64,000 nt of DNA from Leptoclinus maculatus. Its lineage: Eukaryota; Chordata; Actinopteri; Perciformes; Stichaeidae. Shown here piece after piece: positions 45,263-57,557 of this stretch (its first letter is position 1; every line of letters begins with the position of its first letter). The position numbers and the translations under genes are program-made. The notes beneath the pieces are model-generated. The model was not told where the DNA came from, did not search any database, and saw nothing but the letters and a program-made list of their open reading frames with translations. The stretch covers positions 20,664,443 to 20,728,442 of the forward strand of contig JAVDOI010000004.1 of NCBI GenBank assembly GCA_032191485.1, written 5' to 3'.

Positions 45263-45950
45263 TGACCCTTGACCTGGTGAAATGATCAACTCTATAGTGA
45301 TGATGTGGTGGTCACTGAAGCCAACTGGACTGATGCTACTGTGGAGCAATCTGGAGCTAAGACCCTGTGAAATGTATATCCTGTCTAATCTGGCTGCACT
45401 CACCCTGTTATTGTTGACCCTCACCCATGTGTACTGTCTGGATTGTGGATGTTTGGTTCTCCATGCGTCTAGCAGGTCCAGATGTGCGATAACACTGTTC
45501 AGGCTGTGAGATGATTGTGGATGTGGTTCCTTACCGGTCCTGTCTACCATACAGTCCAAAGTGCAGTTAAAATCACCACCAATAACTAAATGTTGTTGAT
45601 GATGGTTCTTTAGTTCATTGTCCAGTATGTTGAAAGAAGTCACTCTCTGTTCCCTGGTTTGATGCATAAATATTGACAAAGCAGAATATTGAGCTCTCAA
45701 TTTCTGCCTTCACAATCAGCAGCCGCCCCTTCACCACCTCAGTAGAGACAAGATGGAACTGCGACCCCTGCACTAGTATTAGTGCCATGGCTGAGGGCAC
45801 TCGACCCGTCCCACCATAAGCCCCAGTCTACCTCATCTGATGGCACCGTGTGTGTCTCCTGCAGAAACAACACATGGACCTTTTTTTAAGTGGAGACTTC
45901 AGATGTTAAAGCCCGTTTCTGTGGATCTCTGCCACCATTAATGTTTAATG
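45188..45950 (-). pseudogene. LINE ORF2 endonuclease domain
   Basis: APE-type endonuclease in pieces: LNITSLNINGGRDPQKR, then a stop codon, VLFLQETHTVPSDEVDWG, then FVNIYASNQGTE, LVIGGDFNCTL, LDRIYIS, VGFSDHH. The catalytic Asn, Glu and Asp-His signatures are all visible, but spread over at least two frames with a stop near 45885 and frameshifts near 45650 and 45265, so it is not functional as it stands. Confidence 0.88.
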
Positions 45951-46284
45951 ATGTGATGTTAAGGCTCTGCACTGAGGGGTCAGAGAAGAGAAACAGAGAA
46001 ACAAACACTGTAAGGTACATGATCATTTACCTTTTAGTCTTTTTAACAATTTTACCTTTTTGTGTTTTTCTAAGAAGAGTGACGTGTTTTTTAAGGCGGA
46101 AACGCTTCCTGTCATCCAAGAGGTCGAAGCCAACCAGTTTTATAAGTATGTTGACTTGATTTGATGAATTTAGTGATGTCACTGAAGTAATCGCTTACTT
46201 TGACAGATTTTTTATATGTTTGATCTAGAAAAGAGTTTATTTCTATCAGTGAGTACAGATCTGTGTGTTTTCTGGTGGTTCCAC

Positions 46285-47434
46285 TCACAGACTCCATGTC
46301 TGACTGTTAGACACACTGGGTTCAACACTTGTGGAGGCTGCTTCCTCCACGGTGTCTTCTGTCTGGGGTTGTCCAGTCTGAGAGCTGCTGTTCTCTGCAA
46401 CATCAGCCTGTTGCTCCTCTGCTTGGCTCTGCTCTTTCTCACCCTTGTCTTTATTTTTTAACTGTGAGCCAGCGGCCCCAGCCGCCGCGCCCGCAATACC
46501 GCAATCCGCAGCCGCTGGCCCGGCCCCAGGTCCGCCAGCCGTAGTTTCGACCGCAGGTCCGCCAGCAGTAGTTTCGACCGCAGGTCCGCCAGCCGTCGGT
46601 TCGACCGCAGGTCCGCCAGCCGCCGGTTCGACCGCAGGTCCGCCAGCCGTCGGTTCGACCTCAGGTCCGCCAGCCCTCGGTTCGACCGCAGGTCCGCCAT
46701 CCGACGGTTCGACCACGGGTCCGCCAGCCGTCGGTTCGACCACGGGTCCGCCAGCCGTCGGTTCGACCACGGGTCCGCCAGCCGTCGGTTCGACCACGGG
46801 TCCGCCATCCGTCGGTTCGACCACGTGTCCGCCATCCGTCGGTTCGACCACGGGTCCGCCATCCGTCGGTTCGACCACGGGTTCTTCATCCGCGGACGTG
46901 GCGTCCGCTCCGGTGTCTGTGTCAGCAGAGCCGGCCTGCTTTCTTGCGGACAGGCAAACCGTTTGTGTCCAACATCGCCACACTCGAAACCCTTGAGCTG
47001 TCCGGAGCTGGCATACACCATGTAGGAGCCGTCTCCGTGCTTCACTCTGAAGGACACCTCCAGTGTTTGAGTCGGTGAGTCCAGAAACATGAACAGCTGC
47101 CGCCTCAGAGACTGAACGTGCCTCAGCTTAGGAACTTCCCGAACCTCCGGAGCTCTTTCTCCAGCAGCTCCTTCTGGATAAACGGTCGGAACACCGGACA
47201 CGGTGATCCGCGTGGAGGGAGCTGACAGCGGGGAGACCTGCACAAATGTGTCCCTGATGAACACTCCGCTCTCGATCAGCTGGTAGACTAGAGGCTCTTG
47301 TTTCAGGAACACCACCACTGCTTTGTTCATTCTGGAGGCAAAGCTGAGCTCATCGTGTCCCACCTGCTCACCGGCAGCCAGCAACAGCTCCTCCACCGTC
47401 ACGCTGTTATCCGGGGGGACGATCCTCACTCCCT
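46285..47434 (-). pseudogene. LINE ORF1 (nucleic-acid-binding) with expanded tail
   Basis: N-terminal part TVEELLLAAGEQVGHDEL, FLKQEPLVYQLIESGVFIRD and LRHVQSLRRQLFMFLDSP leads to a CCHC-type knuckle ECGDVGHKRFACP. The first Cys of the knuckle is Gly in this copy (LKGFECG). A frameshift after the knuckle moves the reading to a frame with VEPTDGGPV repeats and an acidic, Gln/Glu-rich tail. The middle section between TVSGVP and KLRHV looks scrambled. Confidence 0.85.
46531..46885. repeat. 27-bp coding-type minisatellite in LINE ORF1
   Basis: About 13 units of GGTCCGCCAGCCGTCGGTTC plus GACCACG or GACCGCA. The 27-bp period gives 9-residue repeats (VEPTDGGPV on one minus frame). CpG-rich. Confidence 0.96.
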
Positions 47435-47703
47435 GCCGGAGAAGAGGAGGAAGAGGAAGAGGAAGAGGAGGAGGAGGAAGAAGAGGATGAGGAGGAGGAG
47501 GATGAAGAGGAGTAGGAGGAAGAAGAGGAAGATGATGAAGAAGAGGAGGAGGAGGAAGAAGAGTAGGAAGAAGAGGAGGAGGAAGAAGAGGATGAAAAGG
47601 AGTAGGAGGAAGAGGAGGAAGAAGAAGAGGAAGAGGAGGAAGAGGGAGAGGAGGAGGAAGAAGAGTAGGAAGAAGAGGAAGAGGAGGAGGAGGAAGAAGA
47701 TAA
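47435..47703. repeat. GA-rich microsatellite at the LINE 5' side
   Basis: Imperfect GAG/GAA trinucleotide repeats over about 270 bp. Long Lys/Arg-rich and Leu/Phe/Pro-rich open frames through it are artefacts of composition. Confidence 0.95.
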
Positions 47704-47886
47704 TGAAACAGAAGAAGTGGAGCTTTACAGACTGAAGGAACTTCATCTCCGTATCTACTCCCCCCCCCCATGTTGTGAACCAGTGACACGCAGCAGAACA
47801 GAGGGATTGTGGGTAAAAAAAAAACGCCGGCACGCCAGCTTGGTCAAGATCTCAGGAAACGTTTAACATAATCCTCACATAACACA

Positions 47887-48044
<158 letters not shown>

Positions 48045-48134
48045 GATGGACAGAATAACAGAAACACCAACATCAAACTGTAGCAGCTTTCTGATTATAA
48101 TGTGTTGAATAAAAGAATAAAACATTTATTAGTT

Positions 48135-48312
48135 GGTTAATACAGTAAAAAGTACAATATGTACCTCTGACATGTAGTACAGTAAAAAGTACAATATGTA
48201 CCTCTGAGAAGTAGTACAGTAAAAAGTACAATATGTACCTCTGAGATGTAGTCCAGTAAAAAGTACAATATGTACCTCTGAGATGTAGTACAGTAAAAAG
48301 TACAATATGGAC
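48135..48312. repeat. 40-bp tandem repeat
   Basis: Four to five units of TAGTACAGTAAAAAGTACAA followed by TATGTACCTCTGAGATG. Confidence 0.93.
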
Positions 48313-48350
48313 CTCTGTGGTGACGGTACTAGTGTTACCTGTAACCAGTG

Positions 48351-50196
48351 TTGGGCCTTCTGTGCTGTCCGACTACAGTTGAACCAGCTCCTAATAAGCT
48401 CATTATGACGCCACAGCTATGGTTATTTGTTTCTAGGGGTGTAATAATACACGTATTCGTATTAAACCATTCGGTACGAGGCTTACGAACCAAACAATAC
48501 GTTTGAATAATACTAGTGCGTTTGGAAAATGTAGAAGCTTAAATTGTGGGAAATATAATGTTTTCGGTGGAGCCACTGCTCAACCTGGCAACATGCTGTC
48601 TGACACGCCCACCACAGAAGAACAACATTGTACCCTGAGGTGCGTGTGTTCTGGGAGGCTACGCTAAACTAGCTTAGCAGGAAATCCAACAGCCGCACAA
48701 ACGTTACAAACTCTCCCCGCAGCGTTTAGCTGTTCTCTACTGATTCAAACAGGAATAAAGCAATCGCCACACAATCCCCATTTCTCCAGACCATCATTCT
48801 TGCTTTGTTAAAGAAAACAAAACCTCAAACAGAGAATCAAATGTCCGACAGTAACCCCGCGATGACGGGATGCTGTGTCATTAACGGACAATGCATATAG
48901 TCCAAATCAATGTAATCAACACAATGACAAGAACAAACTCACAAGAACCAGTCACATATATTGATATGACAACAAAGCAACAAATCAATCCAGCAACGCT
49001 GCAGCGCTAGAGCACGAGCCATTCATATTATTCATAAAAACGACACCATAGACAAATGAACAAAGTAGTAACGCTACTGCAGATGTAAAAAAACAAAAGC
49101 AGTTAACTTACCACAGCTGCCTTCACTTAAAGACAAAGTCCATCCTCCTTTCTTTGTTAACAAAGAGTTTAATACCGCGGTTGTACAGAACATCGGTGCA
49201 GTTCAGTTCCAGTCAGAGTCCTCCTGCGAACGTGTTCGTTGAGTTGTAAATCCACTCGGGTCTCAGCAAAAGTTTACAAAAGCACGTAGCTTGTAAGTGT
49301 CCTGTTGTGCTATGGTGTCTTGTAGCAGCCTTGGTTAGCCACCTCAGGTTAGCGTAGCGTAGTTCCAAACACCAAGAGCTCAGTCGCAAATGAAACGCAT
49401 TCTTAGCCATAACATGTGCAACACTTCTTCGCCGCTGTCAGCCAGAAATACTGTTCTTACGAATCCTTTTCCATGCTGAGTCAGGGCTGCTAGCTGTGGG
49501 GTTGACCGACCCTTTCCTACGATGTCAAGTTTTTCTGGAAATGTCCTCCAGAAAGATGTTGTCAGTAACTCCCAAATCCGCTTCTCCTCCTTCAGCCATT
49601 GAGTGTTAAAAAAACAAAGCTACACCAAGCAAAATGCTAAAAATGTCATGTCAATGTCATAACTTCTTACATATCTTTTAACTTGAACTCTTACTAAACA
49701 CTAAGTTCTGCAAGCTGCTTCAGTTTCACAACAGTCACGCTGGCCCACTGACCAATCACGGCGCACGTTAATGCTGGCGTACTTGTAGGCTACCTCAGTA
49801 GCTCTGGCATGTCAAAGAATACACCCAACATATCAAACTAAAGATCTGATTGGTTGAACACTATGACAATCAACAATATCATCCCCATTCACTTAAACTG
49901 CAAAGGGATTCACTTGTGAGTCTGCAGGCCTCGGGCCTCTCTTCTTACCTAGAGACACAGAGGTGAAATCTGATTGGATAAAAGCTCTACTTAAAACAAG
50001 CTGCACTGGAAGCAGAGCAACTGAGTAAGACAGTAGTTGTGCAATGAGAAAATAAGATAATGGGAAAAATATTTTTATAAATTAGAATACATGTAGTGTA
50101 TTTATGAAAAATTATTAAATTATAAAATAGCTATAACTTTGTGATTCTGTTTAGGCCAGCAGAGAAGGCTTTGCAGGCCCTGAGGGCCCACCACTG
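48351..50196. mobile_element. Probable hAT-like non-autonomous element
   Basis: The left end CAGTGTTGGGCC and the right end, reversed, CAGTGGTGGGCC form a terminal inverted repeat. TGTAAC occurs outside both ends, consistent with a target-site duplication. Interior: AGGGGTGTAATAATACACG and ATTCGGTACGAGG blocks, and no convincing protein. The two ends are plausible partners, but I cannot exclude two separate fragments. Confidence 0.5.
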
Positions 50197-50850
50197 GTGT
50201 AACAAAGTACTCCTCTGTGGTAAAAGTACTACAGAGGAGCATGTGGATCCTCCTGTGAGTTGAAGTGATGTTTTTGATATTTTGGGACTTTTCGGAGGCT
50301 AGCAGGGGACATATTGGCTGAGCTCACCAAGGTGTGCTAATGCCTGGTGAGCAACTACTTTAAATGCTAATTCTGCCGCCGCCTTCCGTCCTGCACCCCA
50401 AAATATCAGCTAACTACCTCGGAGCCAATCTCTTCCTCCACATTTCCTCGTCCTCCGCTCCCCGCAGAGCGACCGCCGTAAACAAACACAACACGGCTGT
50501 CAGACGGCATGTTGGACTCGCGTGCCGATCGACGTGCAGTCACGCGTGTTGGAGGCATAGAAGAAGAAGCGGAGACTAGAAGAAGAGGAGAGGCTCAGCG
50601 TGCGGCTAATGGTCGTCTGGCTGACAGGTCCATCGAGGATTTAACCGGGCGGCTCGGTTGCTTTGCATCCGGCTGACAGCTTCTGCCTAAAAGGTTCATT
50701 ATGCAAACGTTCGGTTCACTGGCCTCCATCACCAACACCGGCTCCATGGTGACCCCACCGGTCTGCCAGCTGAGTCTGTCCACAGGTGATGAGACGTGAA
50801 TAAACCGCCATCTTTACTGCAGGCTGATAATTAACCCTTTAAGTCCTTTA
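50197..50850. other. GC-rich segment with one short exon-like frame
   Basis: GC-rich sequence with several CpGs from about 50370. A 34-codon frame at 50701-50805 starts MQTFGSLASITNTGSM and contains TPPVCQLSLSTG, with a possible donor (CAGGTGATGAG) inside. No family recognised. It could be a first exon, a transposon fragment or chance. Confidence 0.35.
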
Positions 50851-50869
50851 GAAATGACATGGAAACATG

Positions 50870-51220
<351 letters not shown>

Positions 51221-51409
51221 CACACACAACCCTGAACGTCCATACTTGTGAGGACACTCATTTTTATCATGCATTCTGTAGCCCCTCCCCCTCACCTTCA
51301 CCTAAACCTGGACCTGATTCCAAGCCTGAACCTCCAACAGGCCTTTGAAGGTCTCTCTGAAGTTGAAGACCAGCCAACATGTCCTCACTAAGATAGCTGT
51401 ACAAGTACA

Positions 51410-51458
<49 letters not shown>

Positions 51459-52794
51459 AAGTGGGTCAATTAAAGGCTGATGGACGAATCAGCAGACAGT
51501 CCATTAAATCGTTTGTCCGTCCGTCCGTCTGTCGGACTCCTGCAGAGACGCTCCGTCTCCTTCAGCAAGGACAAACAGAAGACACAGCAGGGTTCCTCTA
51601 AACCTGAGGTTCTCTTTGGAACCGAAAACACAAAGAAACCTCAGATTTAGTTAAAAGCTGGTGAACAAAGACGGTTGAAGACCTGATCTGGATATCTGAC
51701 CTGGACCAGGTCCCTGTACTCTGAAGAGAGCTCAACATACCAGTTTATCTTCTGGTTGAAGTAACAACCAGGTCCTCTAAACGTGCTATGAGGCTGGTTA
51801 TCAGCACATCTACCAGAGTTCATCAATCTGGTTATGAAGCGTTCACATAAAAAGGGGGTGGGGTTTGCAGCATCTGACCAATCACAAACATGGACAAGTT
51901 CTGATGTCAGCAGAGTGGCACATTTTACAAATAAAGAGAAAAAACTATAATATGAGAGAAATATGAAGAAGTTAATTAAGTCATAATTCAGAATAAAAGT
52001 AAAGTTTAAAAGAACACGTGCAGGAAGAACAGCTGGTAATAAATCACTGACTGTGTGAATGTGTTTAAATGAACAGATTCATAAAATCAGTTTCATACAG
52101 AGACCATAGATCTGACTATAATCACATGTGCATTATGTTAAATGAATATGTTGCTTAGATGTATTCTTATACAAGATATTTATTCATCCCGCTGCAGCAA
52201 AGTAACACAAGTCAATACATCCAGTCTGAGACTCTGACACGTCAAAACACGGCTCAAGAAGCTGATGAAGAGAATATTTGAGAAGATAATTTATACTGAT
52301 TTAGTGGTATTGTGATCATATAAATGTAACTTATGGTGCTGTTTGCTGCGAAACTGCCCCGTTAACACAGGACAGTGTTTGATATACCTCAGTGGAAATG
52401 TAGTTTTTCAACTTTTGAACTGACTTCATAACGATGTGGAGTTATATACCATTTATGTATATATATATATAATGTATATAGTTAAATACATGCACTGCCT
52501 GTTATCCAGTCGACTCGTTCTGACTTCATGTACCACTAGCCGTTAACTAACAACTAGTAGCCAACAAATAAAACCAGTAGTCAACAACTTAAATACCACT
52601 AGCCATTAAAGGGATCAGGTGTCACCAGATGTTTCATCCAGCTGCAGTAAGAACAGGTGATGTAATGTTTCAACCTCTCTCTCTCTACATGGTCAGTGGA
52701 TGTCGAACGCCCAGCGCTCTGCATTTATTCATGAGACCCTCTGAAAGTTTAATAGAGCAACTCCATTAATCCGTGAGCCTGTTATGAAAGCAAG
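51221..52794. other. Intergenic, no gene seen
   Basis: AT-rich sequence upstream of the ephrin gene. It holds one more CA run (about 51414-51453). I recognise no coding block. Confidence 0.6.
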
Positions 52795-53145
52795 AATTAA
52801 AGATTCATCTCTCTCTCGTCCTCCTCACCCCTCGTCTTCCTCTTCCTCCTCTTCCTCACCCCTTCTCCTCCTCTTCCTCATCTCTCCTCCTCCTCTTTCT
52901 CCTCACCTGCTCCCTCCTCTTCCTCATCTCTTCTCCTCCTCACCTGCTCCCTCCTCCTCTTTCTCCTCACCTTCTCCCTCCTCTTCCTCCTCCTCCTCAC
53001 CTGCTCCCTCCTCTCCCTCCTCTTCTTTCTCCTCACCTGCTCCCTCCTCCTCCTCACCTGCTTCCTCCTCCTCCTCACTCTCCTCACCCCTCCTCCTCCT
53101 CCTTCACCTGCTCCCTCCTCTTCCTCCTCCTACTCGTCACTGCAT
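52795..53145. repeat. Polypyrimidine tract (TCC/TCTT-rich)
   Basis: About 350 bp almost free of G on the plus strand, made of CTCCTCCTC and CTTCCTCATC units with CACCTGCTCCCTCC repeats. Confidence 0.95.
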
Positions 53146-53224
53146 CACTTCAATAAAAGTCAATCAAATGTGTCACATGACTGATTTCTATTTTCTGATT
53201 GTATTTACCACTTCCTGCCCGGGT

Positions 53225-53278
53225 GTTTCACATTAAAAGCCTGTCCCGTCCTCTACCGAGAGGCTTTCATTGTGAAAC
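53225..53278. repeat. Short foldback element, copy 2
   Basis: GTTTCACATTAAAAGCCT pairs with AGGCTTTCATTGTGAAAC (16 of 18 positions) around an 18-nt loop. Related to 28771-28839. Confidence 0.8.
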
Positions 53279-53417
53279 ATCAGCAGGAAGCAGAAACACA
53301 TCCTGCAGGAGGCGCTCTCTGTCCTGAACACTGATACAAGTATACAGTTACATCAAATGGAAGTACTCTAGGAGAGTACAAGTACCTCACTTTAATGGTA
53401 TTAATACATCTTCATGG

Positions 53418-53610
53418 AAAGAGGAGAGAGAGAGACAGAGGGAGAGAGACAGACAGACAGAGAGAGAGAAAGGGAGAGAGAGAGAGAGAGACAGAGAGAG
53501 AGAGAGAGGGAGAGAGAGAGAAAGACCGAGAGAGAGAGAGAGACAGGGAAAGAGGGAGAGAGGGAGAGAGAGACAGAGAGGGAGAGAGAGAGAGACAGAG
53601 GGAGAGAGCG
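53418..53610. repeat. Polypurine tract (GAGA/GACA) upstream of the ephrin gene
   Basis: About 190 bp of GAGAGAGA, GACAGAGG and GGGAGAGAG on the plus strand, ending next to the GC-rich 5' region of the ephrin gene. Confidence 0.95.
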
Positions 53611-54242
53611 CCGTGAACCAGAAGCTCCGCCCCTTCGGGTCTCACCAGGAGCAGCATTGAGGAGACAAACGCTCCTCCTGCAGCTCCGACTAACTTTCTT
53701 CTCTTTGTCCTGTTCTCGGGTCCGGATCGGATCGGATCGGTTCGGTTCTGCAGCGGCGGAGAGAAACACGGGAAGTTTGAGTCAGGGATCTGGGAGAGCG
53801 GGATCAGAGACCCGGTCCTGTGTGTCCCCGGTGCTCGGAGTCTGTACGGAGCTCAATACCTGAATCCTGAAGCAACAGCGCTCCGGGACTCTGATCCGGA
53901 CTCTGATCCGGACTCTTGTGGTTCAGTTCTTCAGGACGCACATGGACGGACCGGGTCTCTGCGCGCACGCGGTCCTGCTGCGGATCTGATCCGGTTCTGG
54001 TTGATCTTAAACATGAAACTTTTGGACAGTTTGTCCTTCCGGAGGATCTGGACCAGGTCCCCGGTCCTAACGTGAAGGTTTGAAGTATTATGGATGATCA
54101 CCGCGGAGCCTCGATGATTATTGATTATTGATCTAAAGCCATTCATCTACATCCGTGTTGGCTCCCTCTGAGGCTTCCATGTGTCCTGGTTCTGGTCCTG
54201 GTCCGTGCGGGTCTCATAGCTGAAGAGAAGATCCGGATCGTC
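53611..54242 (+). promoter_or_regulatory. Putative promoter and 5' UTR of the ephrin-A gene
   Basis: GC-rich, CpG-containing sequence between the polypurine tract and the start codon. It includes GGATCGGATCGGATCGG and repeats of ACTCTGATCCGG. No TATA box stands out. The extent of the 5' UTR is a guess. Confidence 0.4.
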
Positions 54243-54364
54243 ATGGAGCGCTCCGGGCGGCTGCTGCTGCTGCTCGGCCTGCTGCTCCGAGTCTGCTCCG
54301 CCGTCACCGACGACCGGCTCATCTCAGACCGGTACGCGGTCTACTGGAACAGCTCCAACCCAAG
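54243..54364 (+). CDS. efna2: Ephrin-A first coding exon, probably efna2
   Basis: Starts MERSGRLLLLLGLLLRVCSA (signal peptide) and continues to SDRYAVYWNSSNPR, the invariant start of the ephrin receptor-binding domain, with an N-glycosylation site (NSS). The donor follows at 54365 (CCAAG then GTAAGA), exactly where ephrin-A genes end exon 1. Remaining exons, including the Cys-rich core and GPI signal, lie beyond the window. Ephrin-As bind EphA receptors at the cell surface in axon guidance. Exon 1 alone does not separate A2 from A5 or A3 by sequence; linkage with ptbp1, as on human 19p13.3, favours efna2. Confidence 0.82.
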
Positions 54365-55027
54365 GTAAGACCCGGTCCCGACCCGGTCCCGAGCCGGTCT
54401 CCGAGAGCCTGGAGAGAGAGGAGAGAGCGGGACCAGCTGGAACTTTAGTCCTCAGTTTGATTTAAAAACTTTTTAAATGAATCGAAGAAAGTGAAGAAAA
54501 TCAAAAGTCACGTTGAGATAATTTATTATGGAAATATGAACTCAGATGATTTATGATAAACGTTCAGCAGGAACAAGATTAAAAAGCTTTGTTTTATATT
54601 CACATATAAATGATTATTTAAATATAAGTTTTCAAATTAATCCGTTAAAACATAAAATAAACAAATAAATAAAAATGAATTCTGTGAAATCTGTAAAACA
54701 AATATTGTTTAATTTAAAAATCAATAGCAATAATTAAAATGATGAATAACTCAATAAAGTGAATGAGGCCTTTATTTTGATTATTGATTATTGATAGATG
54801 ATCAATAACAATAGATCACACCAACATGTCACTCAGCTTTCTCTTCTTCTGTGGTTTTACTATAATATGTCAGAATGAGTGCTGCACTCTGCCCTCTGAT
54901 TGGCCAGCTGCGGTCTGAACCGTCCAATAGGAATCTGTTTGCAGAGTTTATGTTTTACAACAGGAAGTAAATCAGAGAAATTACAGTCAAAGAACAAACA
55001 CGTTTCATTCTCATTCACTGAGTGAGT

Positions 55028-55038
55028 GCGTGTGTGTG

Positions 55039-55082
<44 letters not shown>

Positions 55083-55122
55083 AGGGTGTGTGTGTGTGTG
55101 TGTGCGTGTGTGTGTGTGTGTG
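55028..55122. repeat. TG-rich microsatellite in the ephrin intron
   Basis: TG runs with GAGTG interruptions, about 660 bp past the exon 1 donor. Confidence 0.95.
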
Positions 55123-55324
55123 GTCCTCCAGATGTGGGCCTTGTTGTATTCCTCTAGTTTTCTTGTAGTATTTTATGCGCTATACCTGATTTCATGTATT
55201 ATTTCTTGCAGTATTCTTGCAGTACTTTCTGTTTTCTGCAGTTTTCCTGTAGTCGACACCTTGTTTTATTATTTTATTATTCATAACTATTGTCAACATG
55301 TGTATTTAAGCATGTTTATGCATG

Positions 55325-55413
55325 AGTATGTTATATGTTCTATGTTCTATGTTCTATGTTTATGATCTATGTTCTATCTTCTATGTTCTATGTTCTATGT
55401 TCTATGTTCTATG
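55325..55413. repeat. 10-bp array CTATGTTCTA / ATGTTCTATG
   Basis: Repeated GTTCTATGTTCTATGTTCT units over about 90 bp. Confidence 0.9.
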
Positions 55414-55489
55414 TGTGCATGTGTATTGCATGATGCAGCGGCTTGGAGACACATTTCCCTGTGGGACAATAAAGTATCTTATCTTATTT

Positions 55490-56235
55490 TTTACAGAATT
55501 GTCTACAGTATTCCAGTAGTACCTTCCTGTACTATTTTCTACAGTATTTCTGCAGTACTCCTGTAGTATATTCTGCAGTATTCCTGTTGTATTTTCTGCA
55601 GTGTTTCTCTAGTATTTTCAGTTTTCTGCAGTATTCCCGCAGTTTTCCTGTCGTACTTTCTACATTATTCCTGTAGTATTTTTTGCAGTAGTCCTGTAGT
55701 ATTTTCGGCAGTTTTTCTGCAGTATTCCTGTATTATTGTCTGCAGTATTTCTGTTGTATATTCTGCAGTATTCTTGTAGTATTTTCTGCGGTATATATAC
55801 ATATATATATATATTCTGCAGTATTCCTGTAGTATTTTCTGCAGTTTTCCTGTAGTATTGTCTGCGGTATTTCTGTAGGGTATTCTGCGGTATTCTTGTA
55901 GTATTTTTTCTGCAGTTTTCCTGTAGGATATTCTGCAGTATTCCTGTAGTATTGTCTGCTGTATTTCTGTAGGATATTCTGCGGTATTCTTGTAGTATTT
56001 TCTGCGGTATTCCTGTAGGATATTCTGCGGTATTCCTGTAATATTTTCTGCAGTATTCCTGTAGTATTTTCTTCAGTATTCCTGGAGTATTTTCTGTAGG
56101 TTTCCTGTAGTATATTCTGCGGTATTCCTGTAATATTTTCTGCAGTATTCCTGTAGTATTTTCTGCAGTATTCCTGGAGTATTTTCTGCAGTATTCCTGG
56201 AGTATTTTCTGCAGTATTCCTGGAGTATTTTCAGT
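55490..56235. repeat. 22-23 bp degenerate array (CTGCAGTATTCCTGTAGTAT)
   Basis: About 33 diverged units built from TTCTGCAGTATTCCTGTAGT, many containing PstI-type CTGCAG. The minus strand stays open for 198 codons through the repeat. No protein family is suggested. Confidence 0.95.
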
Positions 56236-57228
56236 GAGCAGACCACATTTGGTCACAGCCGGAGATTCAAATACAGAATTCCAGTTTCAGTCTGTGAGAC
56301 GATCAATAAAATCAATCAATGTTTGATATTAATAATACTGTGAACAGAATCATATGTACTGTAGTTTACAGTCACCTCGTAGTACTTCAGTGTGTGTGTG
56401 TGTGTGCGCGCTGCAGAAAAGAGTGAGCTTTGAGAGAAACGTATTTTTACTACATTAATTGGAGTATTCAGACTCTCGTCTTCACTGTTGGACAGAAATA
56501 TGGATGTAAAATGTAGATCAGATGTTTTAATTTTCATACAATTATGAGACTGTTTCCAATAACCAGACAGGAAATGAAGCAGAAATACAAAAAACATCCA
56601 TTATTATCATAAATACTTGTTTTAATACTCATCAATGATTTTTAATGTTACTGTCCAATAAAATAAAATAAAATGCAATAAAATGAAATGAAACATAATA
56701 TGACAGAACATAATAATCAGTGTGTGAAGGAACACCTGATTGGACCTCGTTGTGTTTTTACTTTCAGCTGCTGATTCTTCGTTCTGATCTCAAGTTTGTA
56801 GTATTTGTAGAAGTTCTTTCAGTATTTTCTAACAGAGGCATCATGTTTACGTTAGTGTGATACATTTATATGTATATATACACATATGTACTTGTATACA
56901 AATACATATATATGTACAGTATATATACATATATGTGTATATCTTCTCTGTTTTTATGCTGCATCCTAATAACATTATCTTCATCTTCATCTTCATCAGT
57001 CTGCTGTGTTTCACGTCTGCTTTAGATTAATGTTAAATAAAACAAGTTGAATCTACAACCTTTGAACTACATTCACTTTGCACGTGTGTGTGAGTGTGTG
57101 TGTGTGTGTGTGAGTGTGTGAGTGTGTGTGTGTGTGTGTGTATTTGAATGTCTTGTCGACTCACATGATGATGAGTTACTTTAAAGCTCTGCTTCTGATT
57201 GGTTGGCTGGTGAATCTGAACAGGAAAC

Positions 57229-57277
<49 letters not shown>

Positions 57278-57484
57278 TAATAATAATAATAATAATAATA
57301 ATAATTGTTTCCTCTGACAGCAGCTAGTTTTCCTGCCTCCTCTTTATTTGTGTTGGTGTTCTGGACCAATGAGGCGTCAGCGTGGCGTCAGAGCCTCCTC
57401 ACTTATTTTTATATTCTCTCCTCCTCGTGTCTCAGCACTTCATCATGCTCTCTGCTCCTCTCATGCATTTTAATGTCTGACCCA

Positions 57485-57557
<73 letters not shown>

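Larger units (their letters stand above)
42171..47434 (-). mobile_element. Tx1-type (L1 group) non-LTR retrotransposon, decayed
   Basis: The element reads on the minus strand, about 5.3 kb: ORF1 with a zinc knuckle (47434-46285), an apurinic-type endonuclease (about 45950-45188), reverse transcriptase (about 45262-42897) and a C-terminal domain (42921-42283), then a tail with AATAAAAGG and AATAAAAAAAT. Frameshifts and stops separate the domains. GA-rich microsatellite lies at both ends in the same orientation. The 5' end is probably truncated, since ORF1 begins abruptly at GVRIVPPDNSVTVEELL right after the GA tract. Confidence 0.9.

Noticed and set aside
47298..47833. Lys/Arg-rich plus frame and Leu/Phe-rich minus frame
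   Set aside because: Both come from the GA-rich microsatellite at 47435-47703.
55660..56256. 198-codon minus frame (NTTGILQKILQEY repeats)
   Set aside because: Reading of the 22-23 bp array; units are diverged, there is no family match, and long openness is expected from the unit.
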